A program made the position numbers and the translations under genes. This document shows positions 47,470 through 58,093 of a stretch of DNA of 64,000 nucleotides, piece by piece; the stretch's first letter is position 1, and each line of letters starts with the position of its first letter. The notes beneath the pieces are model-generated. The model did not search any database. It worked only from the letters and a program-made list of their open reading frames with translations, and had not been told where the DNA came from. The stretch spans positions 53,633 through 117,632 of the forward strand of contig JADJYK010000017.1 in the NCBI GenBank assembly GCA_016719815.1, given 5' to 3'. This stretch comes from Chitinophagaceae bacterium (lineage in GTDB: Bacteria; Bacteroidota; Bacteroidia; Chitinophagales; Chitinophagaceae).

Positions 47470-48689
47470 TTATTTAACAATCCAATGAAAACGGTCTTGC
47501 ATCAATGGCAAATTTTTCCAATTGTCTGCCTTACCCGTTACAGTTACAGGCTTTTCGTTTAATGAATAATCCAAAACAAGCAAACTATCATTCACCTCAA
47601 CCCGATAATTTATTGCTACCCTGTTTTGCTGATAGTCTTCCGCTAACAACAGTCGATTAGAAGTATCATAAGTAAGACGGTAGTCCCGCATACGGTCATC
47701 ATTCTGTTGAAAAATCAGATAGCCGTTTCTGTGAATAAAAAATCTTTTGTAAGGAAAATCCCCCTTTGCAAGTGTATCATCGCTCAGCACAACAGCCTGC
47801 ACAGTGTACGCACCATGAAGAAATGGTCTGGCCACTTTATCATCATTATAATTCCCGCTTTGTATATAAGGATATAAACTTTCAGACAGAATAATACCGG
47901 CAATAAAAGATTTCAGAAAAATTCCCTAAAAATATTGTTGCTGTATACATAACCAGGTTTATGAAATGCCGGATTAACAACCTTATTTGAAAAAATGGCT
48001 GTCCCGATTCTTTTTCCATAGGGCCACAAAAGGTAAATTGCTATGAATAAAAGAAAAAAAGAAAATAGTTTTACAGAAATATCAAAGGCGAAATTTATAA
48101 CAATCACCTGCAGCAACACAATAAAAGACAACAAAAGACCCGCAAGCCTTGTACGGCTGAAAAATAAGAATATGGCTGCTAATATCTCAATTCCTCCCGT
48201 AACCCAGTTGTACAACTTTGAACTGCCCATAGAAGACCAGAAAAGTATATCCTTATCCAACTGCCCCATTGGTGTATAAAGAGTATTGGGCTCCGGAATA
48301 TAAAACTGGCTTTTGAAAACCTTATCCAAGCCATATTTCATTAATACCACACATAAATAAAAAAGACATGCGTAATAAACAAATAACTGCAGATGTCTTA
48401 TTGTTCCAATATTTCTAACCCCAAAAATTAATAGTCCGGATATAATGAAAGAAAGTACTAACAGCCACAGCGTAAGCAGGTACATTGAAGCGGAATCGGA
48501 AGATATTATTGCGTTTTTTTGTGTAATACAAAATAAAGATTTACCGGCCCAATCAATAATTGAGCTAAAAACTGAATCAGTTATTTGATGCTGAAAAGGA
48601 AAAAAATAAAAAGAAAAAGGAATAAACAAGATGCCCAGAAATAAAAATATCCCGGCAGTTATTTTTAAAAAGTTGGGCTTTATTTCCAT
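47470..48689 (-). CDS. DoxX-like membrane protein with C-terminal soluble domain (one frameshift)
   Basis: About 406 residues after joining. The first 258 residues hold seven or eight hydrophobic segments with YYACLFYLCVVLMKYGLDKVFKSQF and WVTGGIEILAAIFLFFSRTRLAGLLL, a DoxX-like arrangement. The frame breaks in the T run near 47920-47928 after FREFF, resuming as LKSFIAGIILSESLYPYIQSG and a soluble C-terminal part with beta-strand content (FIHRNGYLIFQQNDDRMRDYRL, YSLNEKPVTVTG). It starts 5 nt after the stop of the preceding gene, so it is probably the third gene of an operon with the TPR protein. Function unknown. Confidence 0.7.
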
Positions 48690-48694
48690 AATAA

Positions 48695-49335
48695 CTAAGC
48701 AGCCAACATCCGTTTAGCTCTACGCTGAAACCACAGCCAGGCACCACCGGCAATTAGAAATGAAAAAATAATAATAGCAGCAATTATCGTTACAAATTGT
48801 GGTCCGAAAGGAGACTGATTATTACCTTCAAAGCCAGATGCGACGGGAATAATGGCTGATTTTTTTGTCTTAGTCTTGTATTTCTTTTTTTTATTGTCAT
48901 ATCCGACAAAAACAACTTTCTCTGCCGGTTTCATAAAATGATACTGTTCTTTTAATACTTTTTTTATGCTATCCAAAGAATGATTGCGTGAAAACAGCGG
49001 ATGGTTAAACACACTGTCCCTGCCAGCCTTCCAAAGCTTAGGATCAGAAAGGGGTTTCTCAGTTGTCCTGTCCACACGGGTACAATATTCGCTGGTTACC
49101 ATTATGGCCATTCCATCTGAAACATAAATCACACTATCCAACTGGGCATTTTAACTTCCCGTTGCGGAGCCATTCCAAAATTTGAAAACTCCATATCAAA
49201 AAGATTTTCTTCAAACGCAATGCTGAAATTTTCTGCGCTACCGCTATGACTTTTAAAAGCAATCTTTTTTGTTTGTGCTATTACTGCTGATACCCCTAAA
49301 ACAAAAAAGGCCAACAATGGCTATTCTTTTTTCAT
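48695..49335 (-). CDS. Secreted or membrane-anchored hypothetical protein (two frameshifts)
   Basis: About 213 residues when joined. The ATG at 49333-49335 (MKK) must shift in the A run within about 10 codons to reach LAFFVLGVSAVIAQTKK, a signal peptide. The next break is in a C run near 49145-49150, joining EVKMP to QLDSVIYVSDGMAIMVTSEYC. A Lys-rich stretch (DNKKKKYKTKTKKSA) precedes one membrane span near the end (IIAAIIIFSFLIAGGAWLWF) and a basic tail (RRAKRML). I do not recognise the family. It lies between the TPR and DoxX-like genes with 9- and 5-nt gaps. Confidence 0.6.
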
Positions 49336-49344
49336 ATCAATACT

Positions 49345-50479
49345 TTACATGTTATCAACCTTTTTTTGCAATTCATCGGTGTACTTTGATGACAAAGATT
49401 TAAGTTCATTCACCATTTTTTGTGCCAGTACCTTATTCTTCTGTTTTAAATACATGAGACATGCATAATAACGGGCATTTTCATTTTTTGGGTTTAGCGA
49501 AATGGCTTCAGTAAAATTTTCCTCCGCTTCTGCATCATTTCCTGTCTTATAATAACTATATCCCAGTTCTACAAATGCTGCAGTATACGTTGGCTCTTGC
49601 TCAACCGCTTCCATAAGATAAGGAATTGCTTCTGTATACTTACCTGCAGAGTTAAGACAATATCCAATACCAAAATCCGCCTTTCGTTCTTTGGGCTTTA
49701 CAGATAACGCCTTGCGGTACCAGGCTATTGCTTCATTACAATCCTTCTTATTGTCTCTGTAAACTTCAGCAATTCCGTTATATGGTACATGGCTTTTGGG
49801 GTCAATTTCCATTGCCTTTTTGTAATAATTGATTGCATCTTCATCCTGTTTCAGCCTTGAACTGGCAAAACCCAGTTCAAGAAAAGTGTTAAGATAATCA
49901 GACTTCAATGATAGCGACTTGGTTAATGGCTCTTTTGCCTTTGCGTACTCTTTTATTGCATTGAAAATGAAACCTTTCCTGTACCAATACAAATAATCAG
50001 TTATTAGGGATTTTGAAAGGCTTTCATACTTTTCAAAAAAGAAAAGAGCATCTTTATATTCATCATTACCATACTTTATAACCCAGCTGCTTATATACTT
50101 CTGAATGATCGGGTTTCAACTCAAGGCATTTGTTGTAATATTTAATAGCCGAATCTGTATAATCAATTTTTTGAAATGAGTAAGCCAGCTCAAAATAAAC
50201 TTTTGGCTCTTTATTCCACCTTTTTAATACTTTTTTTAAGGTAGAATTGGCTTCTTTAAATTTCGCCAAATCATTCTGACACCAGCCCATCTCATACAAA
50301 GCCTCAGTGTAATCTGGCTTGAGCGCAACGGCTTTTGTAAATTTTTCCAATGCAAGATTTACATTTTTTTCCTCTTTTAATTTAACTCCTTCCTTGTATA
50401 ATGCAGCAGCGTCCTGGGCAAATATCTTGCAGCTAAATAGTAATACCGCAACCGAAGTAAGAATGGTTTTGTTTCTCAT
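49345..50479 (-). CDS. Secreted TPR-repeat protein (one frameshift)
   Basis: About 377 residues when joined, with signal peptide at 1-21. It is made of about nine tetratricopeptide repeats: ALEKFTKAVALKPDYTEALYEMG near 44-66, SAIKYYNKCLELKPDHSEVYKQLGY near 110-134, then after a break near 50078-50086 LITDYLYWYRKGFIFNAI, AINYYKKAMEIDPKSHVPYNGIAEVYRD, and so on. It probably serves as a scaffold in the periplasm. It is the first gene of a three-gene operon. A few codons between the repeats cannot be fixed because of the break. Confidence 0.82.
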
Positions 50480-50584
50480 ATCGCTAAAATAAGATAGTAT
50501 TACGAATCCTCAGGTATCACTGGCGGGAATTCTTATATAGTTTCAGTAATTATAACAGAAAAAAGGTATTCTGGCGGTAAGCAT

Positions 50585-51664
50585 TTATTCTTTATAGATT
50601 TTAATGACTTTTATTCCATCGTTTTTAATATAAGCCCTGTACATACCCGGTGTGCAAAAAGGCATGGAAATATTACCAAGTTTATCAACAGCAATAAGCC
50701 CGCCATCACCACCAATTGCCGGCAGTCGTTTCATTACCATTTCGGTTGCAGCAACCTCCAATTTCATTTTTCCAAATTCAATCATATCGCTTATGCTCTT
50801 GGCCATTACAAGGCGAATAAAATATTCGCCCCATCCTGTACAACTGATAGCGACTGTACTGTTATTAGCATATGTACCCGCCCCGATAAGAGGTGCATCT
50901 CCCACCCGGCCATAACGCTTGTTGGTCATACCACCGGTGCTGGTTGCAGCGGCAAGATTTCCATACCGGTCAAGCGCCACTGCCCCCACTGTCCCATATT
51001 TACCGCCAACTATTTTTCCATTTTCCGAAAGAGAGAAAAAAAGTTCACTGAAAGCAATTTCTCTTCTTTTGATTTGAGTAACTGAGTCAGTTTCTTGCTT
51101 CTCTTTCTCATTTTCTTTGGCTTTTTGCAAGCCCTGCCACCGGTTTTCAGTAAAAAAATAAGATGGGGCAACAATTTCGAGCCCCTGCTGTTTTGCAAAT
51201 TGTTCGGCACCCAGCCCTGTCATCATTACATGAGGACTTTTCTCCATTACAGCCCTCGCTGCTTTTATTGGATTTTTAACTGTTGTAATACCTGCCACCG
51301 ATCCGGCAGACAGTGTCTTCCCGTCCATAATGGCCGCATCCAGTTCATTCTTTCCTTCATTAGTAAATACAGCTCCTTTCCCGGCATTGAAAAGAGAGTC
51401 GTTTTCGAGTACTATAACAGCCGCTTCAACAGCATCAATTGCAGAACCGCCATTCTTTAATATCTCGTTTCCTATTTGAAGCGCATTCTCCAGTCCGCTT
51501 ATGTAAGCTTTCTCTTTCTCAGGTGTCATTTGGCTTTTAAGTATGGTTCCTGCCCCGCCGTGAACAACCAGTACATATTTATCTTTTAGTTTGGTCTTTG
51601 TAACCTGGGCATATGTAGCATTAATTATGCAAACTAGTAGGAAAAGAATAGTTAGCCGTTTCAT
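50585..51664 (-). CDS. Exported isoaspartyl peptidase/L-asparaginase (Ntn-hydrolase, class 2)
   Basis: A 359-residue threonine-type Ntn-hydrolase. After a signal peptide (residues 1-20, ending TYAQ) the motifs are LVVHGGAG near 32, SAIDAVEAAVIVLENDSLFNAGKGAVFTNEG and ELDAAIMDGKTLSAGSVAGITTVKNPI. The autocleavage site with nucleophile Thr is in GKYGTVGAVALD, and GGMTNKRYGRVGDAPLIGAGTYANN follows. A Lys/Glu-rich insert (KENEKEKQETD) precedes the cleavage site. The enzyme should act in the periplasm on isoaspartyl dipeptides or asparagine. The ATG at 51662-51664 is chosen at the signal peptide start. Confidence 0.9.
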   Translation of the reverse strand: MKRLTILFLLVCIINATYAQVTKTKLKDKYVLVVHGGAGTILKSQMTPEKEKAYISGLENALQIGNEILKNGGSAIDAVEAAVIVLENDSLFNAGKGAVFTNEGKNELDAAIMDGKTLSAGSVAGITTVKNPIKAARAVMEKSPHVMMTGLGAEQFAKQQGLEIVAPSYFFTENRWQGLQKAKENEKEKQETDSVTQIKRREIAFSELFFSLSENGKIVGGKYGTVGAVALDRYGNLAAATSTGGMTNKRYGRVGDAPLIGAGTYANNSTVAISCTGWGEYFIRLVMAKSISDMIEFGKMKLEVAATEMVMKRLPAIGGDGGLIAVDKLGNISMPFCTPGMYRAYIKNDGIKVIKIYKE

Positions 51665-51791
51665 TTTTTCTGTTTTTATGCAAATTATTGATTGTATCTG
51701 CACTGTAATGAAATCAGTTTTGTTTAAACATTAGTTAAATAGCATTCTTCTGCAATAAGAGTTTGGCATTGTACTTGCCTAACGGGTTCGA

Positions 51792-54700
51792 TTGCATACT
51801 TTTACATCAAATTTCAGCAGTCTGAAAAGATTTAAAAAAATATTAAAATGGTTTTTAATCATTTTGCTGGTTTTACTGGCCAGTATTTACATATTTATTC
51901 AAACACCTTTTGGGCAAAATTGGATAACACGGCAGGTAACTAAAAAACTCTCCCGGAACCTCCACACAAAAGTCACTATAAATCATGTTAATTTTTCGCT
52001 GCTCAATAAAATGCACCTGGAAGGCGTACTTGTTGAAGACCGCCAGGGTGACACACTGCTTTTTTGCCGGCGATGTTAAAGTTAGAATTACTGACTGGTT
52101 TATCTTTAAAAAGATGTGGAACTAAAATACATCGGTCTTGAAAATGCAATAGTAAAACTGCAAAGGCCCGATTCAGTGTGGAGGCACCAGTTTCTGGTTG
52201 ATTATTTCTCTTCATCACCAGGCAGTACAAAAAAGAAAAAAGGCGGAATAAAGTTAGACTTGAGAAAAGCAGAGTTGAAGAATGTAACATTTATTAAAAA
52301 GGATGCATGGCTTGGTGATGACATGACGATAACACTGGGAAAACTGGACCTTGATGCTGACAAAATTGATTTTACTGGAAAAAACTATTCAATCAAATCA
52401 CTCATTATTACTAAGCCGGTTACTGCACTGGAAAAATACGCAAAGCATAAACCAACAGACACCACCGCATTAAAAGAGATAATAAAAGAAGTACTTCGCC
52501 CTGCATCCTGGAATAAGGGTGGGGCGGCAATACAAATTGCGAACTTGAAAATTATTGATGGAACATTTAAAAACAATAAGCTTGACGGACATCAGCAATT
52601 TGCCCATTTTGATGGTCAACACATTTTATTTACTGCAATCAATGCTGAGTTTAAAGACGCAGGCTTAACAGGAGATACAATACGCAGCAAAGTAAATTTA
52701 ACTGCTAAGGAAAGAAGTGGTCTTTTTGTAAAAAGCATGGTTGCTGATGCAAAAATCACCCCGCAGGGAATGGCTTTCAGTAATATGAATATTGAAACCA
52801 ACAGTAGCAACCTTCGTAATTATTTTTCCATGTCATATGCCGACATGGGCGACTTAGGAAACTTCATTCATAAAGTAACCCTGGCAGCAACCTTTAAAGA
52901 TGCAACCATACACAGCGATGACATCGCTTTCTTTGCTCCTGCTCTAAAAACGTGGAATAAAGAAATAAAGCTGAATGGAAAAGTCAGAGGATTGGTTGAT
53001 GATTTTACAGCAAGAGATTTGCTGCTTCAATCGGGAAACAGCACCTATCTTGATGGCGATATAACAATGACCGGCCTGCCTGACATTAATCAGACATTCA
53101 TCGATTTCAAAGCAAACGATTTCAGAACTACGTACAATGATGCATCTGCCTTTGTTCCCGCAATAAGAAAAATAACAAAACCGGAATTAGGCAAAATAGA
53201 GTTTGTAAACTTCAAAGGAAACTTTACGGGTTTTATCCGGGACTTTGTAACCTACGGCACAATTCAAACAAACCTGGGCAGCATCAGCCGCGATCTCAAC
53301 ATGAAGTTGCCCAAAGGACAAGACCCTGTCTATTCGGGTAGGATAGAAACAGACAATTTCCAATTAGGCACTTTTCTTGGTGATAAAAATACCGGTTCCC
53401 TATCTGTAAAAGGAACGCTAAAAGGGAAAGGGTTTAATGAAAAATCAAGAAATACGTTAGTGGATGGTACAATCCGGCACATTGAGTACAATAAATACAG
53501 GTACGAAAATATTGTGATAAAAGGCAAACTTGACAAAAACCTGTTTGAAGGATATGCAAAGATGAACGATAACAATGCCAAACTGGAATTAAACGGCGCT
53601 ATTGACTTTAATAAAACCACCCCAAAGTTTAATATGCTTGCCAATATTATGGAAAGCGACCTGCTTAAACTGGGCATTAGTAAAGACAGCATACAGTTCA
53701 GGGGAAAAACAAACCTTGATTTTTCTGGCAAAAACCTCGACAATTTCCTGGGTACAGCCCGCATATCGGATGCTGAAATATTAAAAAATGGCGAAAGATT
53801 ACCCTTTGATTCGTTAGTATTAACAGCAGGCTTTTCGGGAGAAGAAAAGAAATTATCCGTTGCCTCAAACGAGTTTAACGCTACGATTAACGGAACATAC
53901 AACCTTAAAGAATTGCCCGATGCTTTTGCATTTTTTCTTAACAGGTATTATCCATCATTCGTAAAAGCGCCAAAGAAAATTCCGCAAAACCAGCAATTCA
54001 ACTTTAACATCAATACTTATTATGTAGATGAGTATATAAAACTGATTGACAAAAAAATTTCGGGATTTAATTTCAGCAAATTGCAGGGAAGCCTGAACAT
54101 GGCATCACAGGAGTTGTCTTTTTCTGGAAATATTCCGCAGTTCAAATTCAGGCAATATAATTTTGACGATGTAAATCTTGAAGCAACCGGCAATAAAGAA
54201 AGGCTATCTATAACCGGAGAGCTAAAAAACATAAACCTCAGCGACAGCCTGAATATACCCCTTGCCAATTTCAGTGTAAGTACAAGAAATGACTCATCCC
54301 GGGTTTAAATTAAATCGGGAGCAAATCAGGCGGTGGAAAGTGCTAACATAAATGCTTTGGTGCTTACTTACGGAGACGGCGCAGAAATTGAATTTGAAAA
54401 ATCTGATTTTACTCTTAACGGAAAGCAGTGGACGATAGACGAAAACGGGAAATTGTCATTCAGAAGAAATTCTCCCGTCGCAGGTAATCTTGTAATGTAC
54501 GAAGGCGACCAGAGAATTAATCTGCATACCGAAAAATCACAGAAAGGAGACTGGAACGACCTGAAAGCCGACCTGACAAAAATTAACCTTGGTGATATCG
54601 GGCCATTTATTATGCCTAAAAACAGACTGGAAGGATTAGTTACCGGCAATATACTTATTGAAGATCCAACTGGCAAAATGGTCATTACTTCCGATAATGT

Positions 54701-56696
54701 AAAAACAGACCAACTACGGCTTGATAATGATTCTCTCGGCGAAGTAAAAGCAATCGTAAAATATAGTAATACGGAAAAGGAACTCTCCTTTAACGGAAAT
54801 ACAGTTAACCAGGAAAATAACCTGATTTTTGATGGTCATATATTTCTGAATCCGGAAAAGGCAAAAGACAATAAGATTGCATTAAAAGCAAAACGATTTG
54901 AAATAAAAGTACTTGAACGTTTTCTTGGAACCTTATTTACTGATATGCAAGGGTATCTGACCGGCAATGTTGATCTGGAAGGTGCTTTTAAAAACATTGC
55001 GGTAACAGGAAAAGGGAAGCTGGAAAATGCAGGACTGAAAGTAATTTTCACTCAGTGTTTTTATAAAATCAAGGATACCAATATTGAACTGACCCCGGAA
55101 GAAATAAACCTGGATGGATTAACACTTATTGACACCGTTACAAAAAATCCTGTTTACATTACTGGCGGAATAGAGCATTCTTCGTTTAAGAGTATGTTAT
55201 ACAAACTTGAAGTTTCGACCAAAAAACCCCGTACCACTGACACAATATATAACAGGCCGGTGCTGTTACTAAATACAACTATAAAAGACAATAAGCAGTT
55301 TTATGGCCGGGTAAAAGGAACAGGGTCGTTGTCCGTCAGCGGTACAGACAAGGACATGTACATTACCATCGATGCTAAGGCTTCAGAACGGGACAGCAGT
55401 TTCGTAACACTCCCGCCATCCAGCAGCCGTGAGTCTGGAATGGCGGATTTCCTCGTAGAAAGAAAATATGGCAGAGAAATGGATGAGTCGGATTTCAAAA
55501 AGAAAAACACAAACCTTACATATGATGTACGACTGACGGCTAATCCTGCAGTTACGGTGCGAATGATTCTGGATGATCTTACAGGTGATGAAATAAAAGG
55601 TAAAGGAAAAGGAACTCTCAATATCCGTTCCGGCAGTTCTGAGCCATTAACATTGCGTGGACGGTTTGATATTGATGAAGGTGATTACCTGTTTACTTTC
55701 CAGTCTTTCTTTAAAAAACCCTTTGTATTGGAAAGGGGTGAAAAAAACTACATTATTTGGGATGGCGATCCCTATGGCGCAACAATGAATGTTACGGCTG
55801 CCTATACAGCGTCAAAAGTCAACCTTACGCCACTTGCCACATTATTAAATAGTGATGATAATAATTTACAAGGGCAACGGGAGGATGTATATGTTACTGT
55901 TAATCTTACTGACAGCTTGTTCAAACCAAAGTATAGTTTTAGTTTAAAATTCCCTGAAAACAGCCGTGTAAACACCGACCCTTCGCTTGCACTGGGCGTG
56001 CAACAACTGGAAAAGAATGAAAATGAGCTGAACAAACAAGTTGCCTATCTCATAGTGTTAAACAGCTTTGCTCCATTGAGTTCGCAAAGCTCCACCGGAA
56101 GCGCAATGGGAAATACACTCAATGAATTTGCCTACAGTACATTCTCAAGTATTTCAGGTCTGCTGTTCAATGAGATTAGCAAAGTTGTTAACGATGCATT
56201 CGCACAGGTTTCTGGCAACAGGGTCGGATTCAACATCAGCGGTTCAGTATATAACCGTAACCTGCTGGAACAAAGAGGCAGCAACCTGATCCCTAACCAA
56301 AGTCAGCTTGACATTAATATCCCTATTTACATCAGCGACCGGTTTTATGTTAAATTGGGGAGCCGGCTTGACCTGGCCCTGCAGAATACTTCAACAGTTC
56401 AGAAAAACATCCTTTTTTTACCCGATGTTACTCTTGAGTGGTTGATAAATGAATCGGGGACATTAAGAGCTTCGCTATTTTACCAGCAAAATATTGATGC
56501 ATTGAATGTTGCCTCATTAGGACAAACTGGAAAATCCACAAGATATGGTGGCAGTGTTTCATTAAGAAAGGACTTCAACAAACCGGCTGACCTGTTTAAT
56601 TTTCTAAAAAGGAAGAAGAACAAGAAAAATAAACAGGAGACTTCAGCTCCGGCAGGAGAAGCAAAAAAAGAAGAACCGGCAAAAGGAGCTAACTAA
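51792..56696 (+). CDS. tamB: TamB-like translocation/assembly module protein (two frameshifts and an in-frame stop)
   Basis: About 1633 residues when joined, anchored by one N-terminal span (about 20-40 with FLIILLVLLASIYIFIQ) and otherwise periplasmic. It is expected to be a long hydrophobic-groove protein bridging the two membranes for lipid transport or barrel assembly. The C-terminal DUF490 domain is clear: FDIDEGDYLFTFQSFFKKPFVLERG, WDGDPYGATMNVTAAYTASKVNLTPLA, LNEFAYSTFSSISGLLFNEISKVVND. Extra bases in T6 near 52059-52066 and A5 near 52112-52118 split the start, and a TAA at 54306-54308 interrupts SSRV / IKSGANQAVES. No ATG precedes the KRFKKILKW start: CTG at 51822 or TTG at 51792 must serve, or the ATG is misread. 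It is followed 9 bp later by convergent ribBA. Confidence 0.88.
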
Positions 56697-56705
56697 CAAG
56701 GCAAC

Positions 56706-57911
56706 TTATCCTTTATCCAGTATTTCATGTCCCATTTTATCTCTCTTAGTCAGCAGGTATTTTTTATTAAAGTTATTGGCCGGCATCTCAATAGGCACAC
56801 TTTCTGCAATTTCCAGTCCGTATCCGGTCAGTCCAACTCTTTTTTTAGGGTTATTGGAAATTAAACGCAACCTGGAAACGCCAAGATACCTTAGTATTTG
56901 TGCCCCAATACCATAATCCCGTTGATCCATTTTAAAGCCAAGGTGAAGGTTCGCTTCTACAGTATCCATTCCACTCTCCTGCAAGCGATAGGCTTTTAGT
57001 TTGTTCATTAGTCCAATACCTCTTCCTTCCTGGTTCATATATAATATTACTCCTTTCCCTTCCTTTTCCACCATCTGCATGGCTTTTTGCAGTTGTTCGC
57101 CACAATCACAACGCAATGAGCCCAGTATGTCTCCGGTAAAACAGGAAGAATGAACCCTTACCAGTACGGCCTCATCTTTCTCCCATTGGCCTTTGAGCAA
57201 AGCCATGTGCTCATTGCCGGAGTTTTTTTCCTTAAACGCCACCAGTTTAAAATCGCCAAACCGGGTAGGCATATCAACTCTTACCACTTCTTCAATAAGA
57301 AGCTCTGTCCTCATTCTGAATTCAATAAGGTCTTTAATTGAAATGATCTTAAGATCATGCTTCTTCGCCACTTCAATTAACTGGGGCAACCGGGCCATCG
57401 TACCATCCTCATTCATTATTTCAACAAGTACTCCTCCAGATTCTAAACCTGCAAGCTTTGTTAAATCCACAGCTGCTTCCGTATGACCTGTTCGCCTTAG
57501 AACCCCTCCATTTTTTGCAATAAGCGGAAAAATATGACCCGGCCGGCCTAAATCCTGCGGTTTGGTACTTTTGTCTATTAACGCATTGATTGTCTTTGCT
57601 CTGTCGGCTGCAGAAATACCGGTAGTGCAGCCATTACCCAGCAAATCGACCGAAACGGTAAATGCCGTTTCATGTAATGATGAATTGTTGATAACCATTA
57701 GCTTAAGGTCCAACTCCTCACACCGCTTTTCAGGAAGTGCCACACAAATAAGGCCACGGCCATATTTGCTCATAAAATTCACTGTATCAGGGGAAATAGC
57801 CTGTGCCGCACCTATAAAATCTCCCTCATTTTCCCGGTCCTCATCATCCACGACTATGACCAGTTTTCCACATTTAATATCCTCAACAGCACTTTTTATC
57901 GTGTCAAACAT
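56706..57911 (-). CDS. ribBA: Bifunctional 3,4-dihydroxy-2-butanone-4-phosphate synthase / GTP cyclohydrolase II
   Basis: A 401-residue riboflavin biosynthesis enzyme. The RibB half has [21 protein letters not shown] near 24, [16 protein letters not shown] near 145 and [16 protein letters not shown]. The RibA half has [23 protein letters not shown] near 252-274 with the zinc Cys residues, and [18 protein letters not shown]. The ATG at 57909-57911 ([12 protein letters not shown]) is where homologues start. A candidate minus-7 box TACTTTTG lies 13 nt upstream. No other rib gene is near. Confidence 0.95.
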   Translation of the reverse strand: MFDTIKSAVEDIKCGKLVIVVDDEDRENEGDFIGAAQAISPDTVNFMSKYGRGLICVALPEKRCEELDLKLMVINNSSLHETAFTVSVDLLGNGCTTGISAADRAKTINALIDKSTKPQDLGRPGHIFPLIAKNGGVLRRTGHTEAAVDLTKLAGLESGGVLVEIMNEDGTMARLPQLIEVAKKHDLKIISIKDLIEFRMRTELLIEEVVRVDMPTRFGDFKLVAFKEKNSGNEHMALLKGQWEKDEAVLVRVHSSCFTGDILGSLRCDCGEQLQKAMQMVEKEGKGVILYMNQEGRGIGLMNKLKAYRLQESGMDTVEANLHLGFKMDQRDYGIGAQILRYLGVSRLRLISNNPKKRVGLTGYGLEIAESVPIEMPANNFNKKYLLTKRDKMGHEILDKG

Positions 57912-57924
57912 GCTTTTTTTTTGG

Positions 57925-57932
57925 CAAAAGTA
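57925..57932 (-). promoter_or_regulatory. Candidate minus-7 element for ribBA
   Basis: On the minus strand TACTTTTG matches TAnnTTTG, 13 nt before the start codon. No TTG at 19-21 nt. No FMN riboswitch structure was seen upstream. Confidence 0.4.
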
Positions 57933-58093
57933 AATCAAAGATGCCACTGGTAAAGGTCAATTCCCGAAAAGCAGCAAAAAGAAAAGCAGGCTTTGTCTTT
58001 ATAATGCATTATTTTTCAATAGTGGTTTGTTAATATTTGCCTATATTTATTTTGGAAATATTCCCTTTCTTTGCAACCGAAAACTAAAAACTT

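Noticed and set aside
53330..53902. Minus-strand frame opposite tamB
   Set aside because: Serine/leucine-rich shadow of tamB with no homologue recognised; the plus frame has the family's C-terminal domain.
57912..58093. FMN riboswitch upstream of ribBA
   Set aside because: I looked for the conserved stems in this gap and did not see them; the leader is only 13 nt if the box is correct.
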